64,000 bases of DNA from Pseudaquabacterium terrae (GTDB lineage: Bacteria; Pseudomonadota; Gammaproteobacteria; Burkholderiales; Burkholderiaceae_C), in assembly GCF_013266755.1 (NCBI RefSeq), contig NZ_JABRWJ010000005.1, positions 186,001 to 250,000 of the forward strand. Reading direction: 5' to 3'. This document shows positions 43,747-53,930 of the stretch, piece by piece. The notes below the pieces were generated by a model. That model did not search any database and had not been told where the DNA came from. It saw nothing but the letters and a program-made list of their open reading frames with translations. Within the stretch, counting starts at the first letter, position 1, and every line of letters begins with the position of its first letter. Made by a program: the position numbers and the translations under genes.

Positions 43747-44672
43747 TGCAGCTTTTCCTTCTTGACCTGGAAGCCGGCGCGCGGGAAGTGCACGTGCAGC
43801 GTGCCGGCGCGTTCGTCGTTGCGCTCGAGCACGACTTCGTCGACCGACAGGCCGACCAGCGTGCCGGCGACCGGGTCGCTGGCGTAGTCGGTGGCGTAGA
43901 CGCTGACCCGTTGGCCGGGCTCGAAGCCGAGCCCGGGCTCGACGGCGGTCGGCGCATGGCCGGTAGCCGCGGCGGCAATCGCCAGCGCTTCGGTGCTCGA
44001 CAGCTTGTCGTGCGTCGCGTTGCCGAATTCCATCATGCGTTCGTACCAGCGGTTCAGCGCCGTGTACGGCTCGAGGATCTGCGAGACCGTGCCGGGCCGG
44101 CGGATGAACCAGATCGAGTGCACGACCGAGAAGTCGGCGATCGTCAGTTCGGCGCCGAACAGGAACGGCCCGCCCTGCGCGAGCTGCGCATCGATCGCCG
44201 CCAGATGCGTCTTCAGCTGCACCGTCGCATCGGCCAGCGTCAAGCGCGTCATGTTGCCGGTCATCGCCGCGCGGTCGATCGCGAAGGCCTTCATCACCTC
44301 CGGGCTGCCGCCGCCGAGCAGCGCCGCCGCGCCGGCCGGCTGCATCGTCCAGGTCGTCGCGCACCAGAAGAAGGTGAAGTCCGCCCATTGCGCGAACGGC
44401 ACCGCGAGCGGCGCCGTGCGCGGGTACAGCGTCGGTTGCGGCTGGCGTTGTTCGAGCAGCCGGGCGATCAGTGCGGTGTCGCAATAGATGTCGGCGCCGA
44501 CCTGCAGGAACGGCGTCTTGCGGTAGCCGCCGGTCAGCGCGACCACGTCGGGCTTGGGCATCACCGCCGGGATCAGCACCGAGCGCCAGGCCAGGCCCTT
44601 GGCGCCGAAGATCAGCCGGATCTTTTCGGAGAACAGCGAGTTCGGATAGTGGTGGAGGATCAAGTCACTCAT
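43743..44672 (-). CDS. glutathione S-transferase-like protein
   Basis: A 309-residue protein with an N-terminal thioredoxin-like GST domain (LILHHYPNSLFSEKIRLIFGAKGL, KTPFLQVGADIYCDTALIARLLE) and a helical C-domain (LTIADFSVVHSIWFIRR). The extra C-terminal 80 residues are not standard and may be a small beta domain (GQRVSVYATDYASDPVAGTLVGLSVDEVVLERN). Substrate unknown. Overlaps the SDR gene by 4 bp and lies 9 bp after the AidB-like gene. Confidence 0.87.
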   Translation of the reverse strand: MSDLILHHYPNSLFSEKIRLIFGAKGLAWRSVLIPAVMPKPDVVALTGGYRKTPFLQVGADIYCDTALIARLLEQRQPQPTLYPRTAPLAVPFAQWADFTFFWCATTWTMQPAGAAALLGGGSPEVMKAFAIDRAAMTGNMTRLTLADATVQLKTHLAAIDAQLAQGGPFLFGAELTIADFSVVHSIWFIRRPGTVSQILEPYTALNRWYERMMEFGNATHDKLSSTEALAIAAAATGHAPTAVEPGLGFEPGQRVSVYATDYASDPVAGTLVGLSVDEVVLERNDERAGTLHVHFPRAGFQVKKEKLQ

Positions 44673-44681
44673 GGTCGGCCC

Positions 44682-46346
44682 TCAATGCAGTTGTGCGCGG
44701 CTGATGATCGCGTCGAGCCCGCAGCCCGAGGGCAGCGCGCCAAAGACATCCGAGCCCTGCTGCAGCCGCGCCGTGCAGAAGGCGCCGAAGACCGCGCTGG
44801 GCGCGTGCTGCCGCAGCAGCGCCGCCTGGATCACCAGGGCAGTGTCGCGCGCCAGGCGCCGCGCCTCGGTCTCCTCGGTGACACCGTCCAGGCCGTCGAG
44901 CACGCGCTCGAGCACCGCATCGAAGGCCGCGTGCGCACCGCGCGCGGGTGCCACCTCGTCGCGCAGCGCCTCGGCCACCGGACCGCCGCGCAGCGCGCGC
45001 AGCAAGTCGAGCGCCATGATGTTGCCGGCCCCTTCCCAGATCGAATTCAGCGGCATCTCGCGGTAGATGCGCGCCATCACGCCTTCACCGTCGGCCTCGA
45101 CATACCCATTGCCGCCGAGGCATTCCATCGCTTCCTGCGCCAGGTGGCTGCCGCGCTTGCAGATCCAGAATTTCGCGATCGGCGTCAGCACGCGGCGCAT
45201 GACAGCCTCATGGCTGTCATTCCGATTCCCGGCCTCGTGCTCCTCGCTGCCGTTCTCGGTGCGGTCGACCGCGCGCGCCAGGCGCAATGCCAGCGCGGTG
45301 GCCGCTTCGCTCTCCAGCGCCAGGTCGGCCAGCACGTTCTTCATCAGCGGCTGCTCGATCAAGCGCTTGCCGAACGCGCGCCGCTCTTCGCAGTGGTGCA
45401 GCGCGATGCTCAAGGCCTGCCGCATCAGCCCGGCGGTGCCGAGCGCGCAATCGAGCCGCGTCAATGCACCCATCGACAGGATCTGCGGCACGCCGCGGCC
45501 CTCTTCGCCGATCAGCCAGGCGGCGGCGCCGTGGAACTCGACCTCGGAGCTCGCATTGGCGTGGTTGCCGAGCTTGTGCTTCAGGCGCTGGATCTGCAGC
45601 GCATTGATGCTGCCATCAGGCAAAAGACGCGGCAGGAAGAAGCAGCTCAAGCCACCGGCGGTCTGCGCCAGCACCAGGAAGGCATCGCACATCGGCGCCG
45701 AGAAGAACCACTTGTGGCCGGTCAGGCGGTAACGCGCACCCCAGCGGTCGGTGCCGTCGGGCTCGGCGCGCGTGGTGTTCGCGCGCACGTCGGAGCCGCC
45801 CTGCTTCTCGGTCATGCCCATGCCCAGCGTCACCGCGCTCTTGGCATGCCAGGGCGCGAAGTGCGGGTCGTACTGCGTGCTGGTGATCTTCGGCCCCCAG
45901 TCGGCGTACAGCGCTTCGTGGCTGCGCAGCGCGGGGGTCACCGCGTAGCTCATCGACACGGGGCACAGCACCGATGATTCGGCCTCGGTGAACAGCATGA
46001 AGCCGGCGGCGCGCTCGAGGTGCCCGCCGGCGCCCAGCGACCACGGCGTGCCGTGCAGCCCATGGCGCAGCGCGGCGCCGAGCAGCACGTGGTAGCTCGG
46101 ATGGAATTCCACTGAGTCGATGCGGCGGCCGACGCGGTCGTGCGTGTGCAGCAGCGGCGGATGCTGGTTCGCCAGCCGCGCATGCGCCTGCATCGCCGCC
46201 GAGCCCATCTCGGCGCCGAGCGCGACCAGCCGCGTCGTGTCCAGCGCCGGCGCGTTGAAGCGCAGCGCGTCCTGCAGCGGCTGGTTGCCGCTGAAGAGAT
46301 TCACGTCCGCCAGCGGCGTGCTCTGGTTGAAGACCTCGTGGGTCAT
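44682..46346 (-). CDS. AidB-like acyl-CoA dehydrogenase
   Basis: A 554-residue protein, close to AidB length. It has the flavoprotein elements MGMTEKQGGSDVRANTTRA, YRLTGHKWFFSAPMCDAFLVLAQT, and the C-terminal core LGGNGYVEADGEGVMARIYREMPLNSIWEGAGNIMALDLLRAL. AidB proteins are linked to the response to alkylating agents, but many relatives are metabolic; the setting here favours lipid metabolism. A repeat-like stretch lies in the 94 bp upstream. Confidence 0.9.
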   Translation of the reverse strand: MTHEVFNQSTPLADVNLFSGNQPLQDALRFNAPALDTTRLVALGAEMGSAAMQAHARLANQHPPLLHTHDRVGRRIDSVEFHPSYHVLLGAALRHGLHGTPWSLGAGGHLERAAGFMLFTEAESSVLCPVSMSYAVTPALRSHEALYADWGPKITSTQYDPHFAPWHAKSAVTLGMGMTEKQGGSDVRANTTRAEPDGTDRWGARYRLTGHKWFFSAPMCDAFLVLAQTAGGLSCFFLPRLLPDGSINALQIQRLKHKLGNHANASSEVEFHGAAAWLIGEEGRGVPQILSMGALTRLDCALGTAGLMRQALSIALHHCEERRAFGKRLIEQPLMKNVLADLALESEAATALALRLARAVDRTENGSEEHEAGNRNDSHEAVMRRVLTPIAKFWICKRGSHLAQEAMECLGGNGYVEADGEGVMARIYREMPLNSIWEGAGNIMALDLLRALRGGPVAEALRDEVAPARGAHAAFDAVLERVLDGLDGVTEETEARRLARDTALVIQAALLRQHAPSAVFGAFCTARLQQGSDVFGALPSGCGLDAIISRAQLH

Positions 46347-46369
46347 GTCCGCCCCTCGTCCGATGAGTA

Positions 46370-46432
46370 CATCGGCCGATCCCCCGAGGGGATGCGGGCC
46401 GGCTTGGGAGCGGCCCGGCGCTCGGCCCGCCA
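46370..46432. repeat. GC-rich palindromic repeat, possible REP element
   Basis: Contains CCGATCCCCCGAGGGGAT followed by GCGGGCCGGCTTGGGAGC and a further GC palindrome. It shares the CCCC-GAGGGG core and GGCTTGGG segment with the two clearer repeats, but similarity is partial. It fills the gap between the ElaA-like and AidB-like genes. Confidence 0.4.
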
Positions 46433-46440
46433 ATTCATGT

Positions 46441-46893
46441 TCACGGCTGCCTCCACATCTCGACGTGCGGGATGCCATCTTCGTCGTACTCGTCGCCGAC
46501 GCTCGCAAAACCGTGCCGGCCGTAGAAGCGCTGCAGATGAGCCTGCGCGCCGATGCGGTTGCCGCGGCCGGGCCACGTGGTGTCGCAGCGCACGAGCGCT
46601 TCGCGCAGCAGCTCGTCGGCCGCACCGCTGCCGCGCAGCGAGGCATCGAGCACGACGCGACCGATCGACGGCGCGTCGAACTTCAATCCCGGGTCGACGA
46701 CGCGCAGGTAGGCGCGCAGCACGCCCTGCGCATCGCGGCCGAGCAGGTGCCAGCTGTCGCGGTCGAGGCCGTCGGGGTCGAGGTAGGCGCAGTTCTGCTC
46801 GACGACGAAGATCCGGTTGCGCAGCGCGAGCATGTCGTAGACGCTGTCGCCGTCGAGCGCGGCGAAACGGCACCAGGTCCAGTTCAGGCCCAT
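46441..46893 (-). CDS. GNAT acetyltransferase, ElaA-like
   Basis: A 150-residue protein with the ElaA pattern: YDMLALRNRIFVVEQNCAYLDPDGLDRDSWHLLG, GRVVLDASLRGSGAADELLREAL, and a C-terminal AQAHLQRFYGRHGFASVGDEYDEDGIPHVEM. It transfers acetyl from acetyl-CoA to an unknown acceptor. It starts 9 bp after the oxidoreductase stop, so it is in the same operon. Confidence 0.88.
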   Translation of the reverse strand: MGLNWTWCRFAALDGDSVYDMLALRNRIFVVEQNCAYLDPDGLDRDSWHLLGRDAQGVLRAYLRVVDPGLKFDAPSIGRVVLDASLRGSGAADELLREALVRCDTTWPGRGNRIGAQAHLQRFYGRHGFASVGDEYDEDGIPHVEMWRQP

Positions 46894-46901
46894 CGCTGCG
46901 A

Positions 46902-47921
46902 TCAGACGAGCTTCACCAGCTGCTTGCCGAAGTTCTTGCCCTTGAGCAGGCCGAGGAAGGCTTCCGGCGCTGCGGCGAGGCCGTCGGCAATCGACTCGCG
47001 GTACTTCAGCTGCTTGGTCGCCACGCGCGTGCCGAGCTCGGTCAGCGCCTCGGGCCAGACCTCCATGTGCTCGCTGACGATGAAGCCCTCGAGCTTCATG
47101 CGGTTGGTCAGCAGCAGCTGTGGCGCGGCCATCGGGATCGGCTCGCCGTTGTAGCCGCTGATCATTCCGCACAGGGCAATGCGGGAGAAGGCGTTCGCGC
47201 GTTGCATCACCGCATCGAGGATCGTGCCGCCGACGTTCTCGAAGTAGCCGTCGATGCCGTCGGGACAGGCTTGCTTCAGCGCCGCCGACAGCTCCTTGAC
47301 ACCGACCTGCGCCTTGTAGTCGATGCAGGCGTCGAAGCCGAGTTCGTTCACCACGTACGCGCACTTGTCGGCGCCGCCGGCGATGCCGACCGCGCGGCAG
47401 CCGCGCGCCTTCGCCAGCTGGCCGACGACGCTGCCGACCGCGCCGCTGGCGGCACTGACGACCACCGTCTCGCCGGCCTTCGGCGCGATGATCTTCACCA
47501 GGCCGTACCAGGCCGTGACGCCGGGCATGCCGACCGCGCCGAGGTAGGCCGACAGGGGGATGTGCGTCGTGTCCACCGTGCGCAGCATGCCGCGCTGGCT
47601 GGCATCGATGATCACGTAGTCCTGCCAGCCGCCCATGCCGACGACCTTGTCGCCGACCTGGAAGGCCGGGTTCTTCGATGCCGCCACAACGCCTGCGGTG
47701 CCGCCGAGCATCACCGTGTCGAGCGCCTGCGGCTGCGCGTAGCTCTTGCTGTCGTTCATGCGGCCGCGCATGTACGGGTCGAGGCTCAGGTAGTGGTTGC
47801 GCACCAGCACCTGGCCATCGCTCAGCTCGGGGACCGGCGTCTCGACGATGCGGAAGTTGTCGGCCGCGGCTTCGCCGCTTGGCCGCGAGGCGAGCAGCAC
47901 CTGCTTGTTGACGAGGCTCAT
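46902..47921 (-). CDS. NADP-dependent oxidoreductase, MDR/CurA-like
   Basis: A 339-residue zinc-free medium-chain reductase: YLSLDPYMRGRM, GTAGVVAASKNPAFQVGDKVVG, VTAWYGLVKI, and the nucleotide motif VSAASGAVGSVVGQLAKARG. It resembles leukotriene B4 12-hydroxydehydrogenase and curcumin reductase, which reduce alpha,beta-unsaturated ketones. Substrate not known. Overlaps the thioesterase gene by 4 bp. Confidence 0.92.
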   Translation of the reverse strand: MSLVNKQVLLASRPSGEAAADNFRIVETPVPELSDGQVLVRNHYLSLDPYMRGRMNDSKSYAQPQALDTVMLGGTAGVVAASKNPAFQVGDKVVGMGGWQDYVIIDASQRGMLRTVDTTHIPLSAYLGAVGMPGVTAWYGLVKIIAPKAGETVVVSAASGAVGSVVGQLAKARGCRAVGIAGGADKCAYVVNELGFDACIDYKAQVGVKELSAALKQACPDGIDGYFENVGGTILDAVMQRANAFSRIALCGMISGYNGEPIPMAAPQLLLTNRMKLEGFIVSEHMEVWPEALTELGTRVATKQLKYRESIADGLAAAPEAFLGLLKGKNFGKQLVKLV

Positions 47922-48394
47922 GGCGTGTCTTTCGGAAGAGGGTCGGAGGTCGGAGTTTGGCTCGTCACGCGGCCGCGCGCCGGCAGGCCGCGCAAGTACT
48001 TGAAGGTGCCGGTGGCTTGCGCGCACAGCGCGCCGTGTTCATCGAACAGCGAGGCTTCGCAGAAGGCCATCGTCGCCGTGCGGTGCAGCAGCTTGCCCAC
48101 CGCGCGCAGCGCGCCTTCGGCCGGGCGCATGAAGCTGGTCTTCATCTCGATCGTCGCGACGCCGGAGCCGGTCGCGGGGCCACCGCCATGGCCACTGCGC
48201 GCGGCATGCGCCATCGCCACGTCGAGCATCGTCATCACGACGCCGCCGTGCGCGACTTCCCACGAATTCAGCAGCGCCTCGTGCAGGTCGCAGCGCAGCT
48301 CGGCCTGGCCGTCGCCGAAGGCATGCAGCTCCAGGCCCAGCTTCTCGACGAACGGGATGCGGACCGGGAACGGAATCCGGGCCGGCTTGCTCAT
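47918..48394 (-). CDS. PaaI-type acyl-CoA thioesterase
   Basis: A 158-residue hotdog thioesterase with LNSWEVAHGGVVMTMLDVAMAHAAR (the HGG motif) and VATIEMKTSFMRPAEG. It hydrolyses medium-chain or aromatic acyl-CoA. It starts at 48394, sharing one base with the preceding SDR stop, and overlaps the following reductase gene. Confidence 0.88.
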   Translation of the reverse strand: MSKPARIPFPVRIPFVEKLGLELHAFGDGQAELRCDLHEALLNSWEVAHGGVVMTMLDVAMAHAARSGHGGGPATGSGVATIEMKTSFMRPAEGALRAVGKLLHRTATMAFCEASLFDEHGALCAQATGTFKYLRGLPARGRVTSQTPTSDPLPKDTP

Positions 48395-49185
48395 CAGCCG
48401 CCGGAAATGCAGGACACGCCGCCATCCACCGCCAGGATCTGCCCGGTGATGTGCTTGCCGGCGGCCGACGCAAACAGCAGCGCCGCGCCCTTCAGGTCGT
48501 CGTCGTCGCCCAGGCGCTTCAGCGGCGCGTGTGCAGCCAGCGCGTCCTCGCCGAAACGGTCGAGGGTGGCGCGCGTCATCTTGCTCGGGAAGAAGCCGGG
48601 CGCCAGCGCGTTGACGGTGATGCCGTGCTCGCCCCACTCTGCCGCCAGCACGCGGGTGAAATTGACCACCGCGCCCTTGCTGGTGTTGTAGGCCACGGTC
48701 TCCATGCCTGGCGGGTTGCCGCCGAGGCCGGCGATCGACGCGACGTTGATGATGCGGCCGTAACGGCGCGGGATCATGCAGGCTTTGCCGATCGCCTGCG
48801 CGAAGACGAACAGGCTGCGGATGTTCAGGTTCATCACCTTGTCCCAGGCCTCGAGCGGATGGTCCTCGGCCGGCGCGCCCCAGGCGGCACCGGCGTTGTT
48901 GACGAGGATGTCGACGGGACCCAGACGCTCCAGCGTTTCGCTGCAGACGCGGCGCGCGTCGTCGGGGTCGGCGGCGTCGGCCGCGATCCAGCGCGCGTCG
49001 ATGCCGCGCTGCGACAGGTGGGCGGCGGCCTCTTCGAGGTCACCCGCCTTGCGCGAGGTCAGCATGACCTTCGCGCCGGCTTCGCCGAGCGCCTCGGCGA
49101 TCTGCAGACCGAGGCCACGCGAGCCGCCGGTGACCAGCGCGATGCGGCCTTCGAGGTTGAAGAGGGATTGCACGGGGGTGCTCAT
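48394..49185 (-). CDS. SDR-family oxidoreductase (3-hydroxyacyl-type)
   Basis: A 263-residue short-chain dehydrogenase: TGGSRGLGLQIAEALGEAG, NNAG, the S-Y-K triad (NVASIAGLGGNPPGMETVAYNTSKG), and the C-terminal TGQILAVDGG. It resembles gluconate/hydroxyacyl dehydrogenases; given its neighbours, a hydroxyacyl-CoA substrate is plausible. It starts one base before the stop of the small membrane protein gene upstream. Confidence 0.88.
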   Translation of the reverse strand: MSTPVQSLFNLEGRIALVTGGSRGLGLQIAEALGEAGAKVMLTSRKAGDLEEAAAHLSQRGIDARWIAADAADPDDARRVCSETLERLGPVDILVNNAGAAWGAPAEDHPLEAWDKVMNLNIRSLFVFAQAIGKACMIPRRYGRIINVASIAGLGGNPPGMETVAYNTSKGAVVNFTRVLAAEWGEHGITVNALAPGFFPSKMTRATLDRFGEDALAAHAPLKRLGDDDDLKGAALLFASAAGKHITGQILAVDGGVSCISGG

Positions 49186-49186
49186 G

Positions 49187-49399
49187 TCATGTCCTTTGTC
49201 TGTTATCTGTTTTCATGCGCGAGCGCAGGAAGATCAGGAAGATTCCGGTGGCCGCGGCGATGCCGCCGCCGACGACGATCGACCAGCCGAGCGGAAAATC
49301 CCGGCGCTCGACCGCCAGGCCGAACACCAGCGCCAGCAGGCCGCCGTAGAGCAGGATCCAGATCCAGAGCTCGACCCGCGCGATGGTCTTGTCGGACAT
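49187..49399 (-). CDS. small two-helix membrane protein
   Basis: A 70-residue protein with two hydrophobic helices (LWIWILLYGGLLALVFGLAV and SIVVGGGIAAATGIFLIFL) and a basic tail. It starts at 49399, sharing a base with the stop of the acyl-CoA dehydrogenase gene. Not a family I recognise; tight linkage to the FadE-type gene suggests a membrane partner. Shown as a gene because of the operon fit and codon pattern. Confidence 0.65.
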   Translation of the reverse strand: MSDKTIARVELWIWILLYGGLLALVFGLAVERRDFPLGWSIVVGGGIAAATGIFLIFLRSRMKTDNRQRT

Positions 49400-51222
49400 C
49401 AGAACCACTCCTCGCGCATCTCGCGGCAGGTCGGGTTGCGGCTGGCGACGACCGCCAGCCAGGCGTCGATCTTCGGCAGCTCGTAGTCGAAGAAGTAGCG
49501 GCAGGCCTGCAGCTTGCCGCGGAAGAAGGCGTCGTCGGCCGCCAGGCGCTCGCGCGCCGCCAGGCCGACATCGAGCCAGATCCACGCCAGCACCAGGTGG
49601 CCGAAGGCCTGCAGGTAGGGCGTCGCGTTGGCCAGCGCCTCTTCCGGCACGCCGCTGGCCCAGGCCGCCTTCGTCGCCGCGCCGAGGCGCTGCAGCGCCG
49701 CGGCCAGCGCACTCGCGTGGTCGGCAAGGTGGTCGACCTGCAGCGCCCGCTCTATCGTCCGATTGACGCGGCCGGCGACCAGCTTCAGCCCGGCGCCGCC
49801 GTCCATCACGACCTTGCGGCCGAGCAGGTCCAGCGCCTGGATGCCGTGCGTGCCCTCGTGGATCATGTTCAGGCGGTTGTCGCGCCAGTACTGCTCGACG
49901 GGAAAGTCGCGCGTGTAGCCGTAGCCGCCCAACACCTGGATCGCCAGGCTGTTGGCTTCCACGCACCATTCGCTCGGCCAGCTCTTGGCGATCGGCGTCA
50001 GCACCTCGAGCAGCAGTGCGGCCTCGCGCGCGCTGTCCGCCTCGCCGGTGTGCTGCTCGTCGACCAGCCGCGCGCAGTAGAGCTCCAGCGCCAGCGCGCC
50101 TTCGGCGTACGACTTCTGCGCCAAGAGCATGCGCTTGACGTCGGCGTGCTGGATGATCGGCACCTGCGGCGCGTCGGCCTTCTTGCCGCCTTCGGTGACC
50201 GGCCGGCCCTGGGGCCGCTGCTTCGCGTAGTCCAGCGAGGCCTCGTAGCCGGCCATGCCGAGCATCGTCGCCGCCATGCCGACGCCGATGCGCGCCTCGT
50301 TCATCATGTGGAACATGCAGCGCAGGCCCTCGCCCGGCCGGCCGACCAGGTAGCCGATGGCGCCGCGCTTGCCGCCCGGGGTGAACTTGCCTTCGCCGAA
50401 GTTCAGCAGCGTGTTCGTCGTGCCGCGCCAGCCGCACTTGTGGTTCAGGCCCGCCAGCGCGACGTCGTTGCGTTCGCCGGTCAACTCGCCGCGGGTGTTC
50501 ACCAGCTTCTTCGGCACGACGAACAGCGAGATGCCCTTGGTGCCCGGCACCGGCTTGCCGTCCGGGCCCGGGATCTTCGCCAGCACCAGGTGGACGATGT
50601 TTTCGGTCAGCTCGTGCTCGCCGGCCGAGATCCACATCTTGTTGCCGGTGAGCCGAAAGCGCGGGCCCAGTGGATCGGCTTCGAAGTCGGCGCCGTCGGG
50701 CTCGGCGCGCGTCGCGACGTCCGACAGGCTCGACCCGGCCTGAGGCTCGGACAGGCACATCGTGCCGCACCAGCGCCCGCTGAACTCGTTCAGCGCGAAG
50801 ACTTCTTTCTGCGCCGCGGTGCCATGCGCCATCAGCAGGTTCGCGTTGCCGACCGTCAACAGCCCGCCGCCGATGCTGACCGAGGCCTTGCCGAAGAAGC
50901 CGTTGGCCGCGGCTTCCACGGTATAGGGCAGCTGCATGCCGCCGATGTTCTGGTCCTGCGATGCGCTGAGCATGCCGGACTCGGCATACGCGGCCCAGGC
51001 CGCATGCGTGGCCTGCGGCAGGATCACGCGTTCGCCGTCGAAGCGTGGCTCCTCGGTGTCGACCAGGCGGTTGAAGGGCGCGTACCTCTCGCGCGCGATG
51101 CGTTCGCAGGTGTCGAGCACCTGGGCGAAGGTCTCGCGCGAATGGTCCGCGAAGCGCGGGCGTTCCAGCAGCTCAGCGATCCCGAGCCAGTCGCCGAGCA
51201 GGAAGTCGATCGTCCGCCGCAT
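49399..51222 (-). CDS. large acyl-CoA dehydrogenase (FadE-type)
   Basis: A 607-residue flavoprotein longer than ordinary acyl-CoA dehydrogenases because of a C-terminal extension. Key blocks: [70 protein letters not shown], and [39 protein letters not shown], which includes the catalytic-type Glu. It performs the first step of fatty-acyl-CoA beta-oxidation. It is followed at its 3' side by a small membrane protein and preceded by thiolase. A paralogue lies at 59.3 kb. Confidence 0.93.
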   Translation of the reverse strand: MRRTIDFLLGDWLGIAELLERPRFADHSRETFAQVLDTCERIARERYAPFNRLVDTEEPRFDGERVILPQATHAAWAAYAESGMLSASQDQNIGGMQLPYTVEAAANGFFGKASVSIGGGLLTVGNANLLMAHGTAAQKEVFALNEFSGRWCGTMCLSEPQAGSSLSDVATRAEPDGADFEADPLGPRFRLTGNKMWISAGEHELTENIVHLVLAKIPGPDGKPVPGTKGISLFVVPKKLVNTRGELTGERNDVALAGLNHKCGWRGTTNTLLNFGEGKFTPGGKRGAIGYLVGRPGEGLRCMFHMMNEARIGVGMAATMLGMAGYEASLDYAKQRPQGRPVTEGGKKADAPQVPIIQHADVKRMLLAQKSYAEGALALELYCARLVDEQHTGEADSAREAALLLEVLTPIAKSWPSEWCVEANSLAIQVLGGYGYTRDFPVEQYWRDNRLNMIHEGTHGIQALDLLGRKVVMDGGAGLKLVAGRVNRTIERALQVDHLADHASALAAALQRLGAATKAAWASGVPEEALANATPYLQAFGHLVLAWIWLDVGLAARERLAADDAFFRGKLQACRYFFDYELPKIDAWLAVVASRNPTCREMREEWF

Positions 51223-51228
51223 CGCGGG

Positions 51229-52400
<1,172 letters not shown>

Positions 52401-52404
<4 letters not shown>

Positions 52405-53909
52405 GGTGAGGCTCCTTCGGTGGATTTGGATGACGGCGGGCCTGCGGACTGTTGCAGCAGGCGGTGGTAGAAGCGGACCAGCTCGGCGAGGTTGGTCAGC
52501 GCGATGCGTTCGTTGGTGCCGTGGAAGCGGCTCAGGTCCTCGGGGCCGGCGCGCACCGGCGAGAACTTGAAGATGTTCGGCGACAGCGCCTGGAAATGGC
52601 GCGAATCGGTGCCCCCGAGCATCAGCCCGGGCGCGACGACGGTGCCGGGAAAGAGCTCGCGGATCGTGCGGGTGATGGCCTGGTAGCCGCGCGAGCTGGT
52701 CGACGCGACGGCCGACGGGTTGCTGGACCCGGGCAGAACCTTCAGCTCGATGCCGTCGTCCGCGATGACGCGCCGCACATGCTCGGTGACGCTCTCGATC
52801 GTGCTGCCCGGCAGCAGCCGGAAGTTGACCACGCCTTCCGCGCGGCCGGGCAACACGTTGTCCTTGTTGCCGGCGTTGACGATGGTCAGCGCCGTCGTCG
52901 TGCGCAGCAGCGCGTTGGTGCTCGGCGCCTGCTCGAGCTGGCCGCGCAGCACCGGGCCGAACAGCCAGCGGTTGCTCAAGGCCACGCGCGGGAAGCCCGA
53001 CATCTCGGGCGCCACCGCATCGAACATCTCGCCGGCGATGCCGCCGATCGACGCGGGCATCGGCTGCTGATCGAGCTTGACCAGCGCCCGGCTCATCTGC
53101 GCGATCGCCGAGCGCCCGGCTTCAGGCGGCGGCATCGACGAGTGGCCGGGCGTCGCCTTGGCCTGCAGCTGCATCGACAGGTAACCCTTCTCCGCGACGC
53201 CGACCAGCGCCGCCGGTGGCGTCAGCCCCTTCAGCAGGCCGTGCGTGATCAGCAGCCCCTCGTCGATCACGAAGTCGAGCTTCACGCCGCGCTGCTGCAG
53301 CAGCTTCGCGATCTGCAGCGCGCCGCGTTCGCCGCCGACTTCCTCGTCGGCGCCGAACACCAGGTAGATCGAGCGCTGCGGCTTGAAGCCGGCAGCGACC
53401 AGCGCCTCGACCGCCTCGAGCTGCGCGATCAGGTTGCCCTTGTCGTCCCACGAGCCGCGGCCCCAGACGAAGCCGTCCATCACCTCGCCGCCGAAGGGTT
53501 GAGCTTGCCAGTCGTCCTCGGTGCCTGGGGCCACCGGCACGACGTCCTGGTGCGCCATCAGCGCGATGCCGGGTGCCGCCGCATCGCTGCCGCGCCAGGT
53601 GTAGAGCAGGCTCAGGCCCCCGATCACCTCGCGCTGCAGCGTGGCGTGCAGCTTCGGATAGCGCACCTGCAGGTGCTCGTGCAGCAGCTTGAACTGGTCG
53701 GCGTTCAGCGACGGATCGTCGAGCGACGAGATCGTGCGCGCGCGAATCGCCACCGCCAGCGAAGCGGCCACCGCGCCCTCGTCGACCACCAGGCCCTGCA
53801 CGGCCGGCACGTCGAGCTGGCGTGAACCCTGGCGCCAGGTGTTCACCGCCAGCACGACCACCAGCAGCGCGATCAGCGCCACGAGGCCGAGCAGTGCGCG
53901 CTTGAGCAT
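52401..53909 (-). CDS. M20 family metallopeptidase
   Basis: A 502-residue protein with an N-terminal membrane anchor ([18 protein letters not shown]) and the M20 metal ligands: [32 protein letters not shown], and a late GGTDSRHF. It resembles PM20D1/carboxypeptidase S-type proteins, which in animals handle N-acyl amino acids; such a substrate would fit the fatty-acid operon, but this is speculative. It lies between the FadB-type and thiolase genes. Confidence 0.9.
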
Positions 53910-53930
53910 CGCTGACGCCCGCTTCAGACG

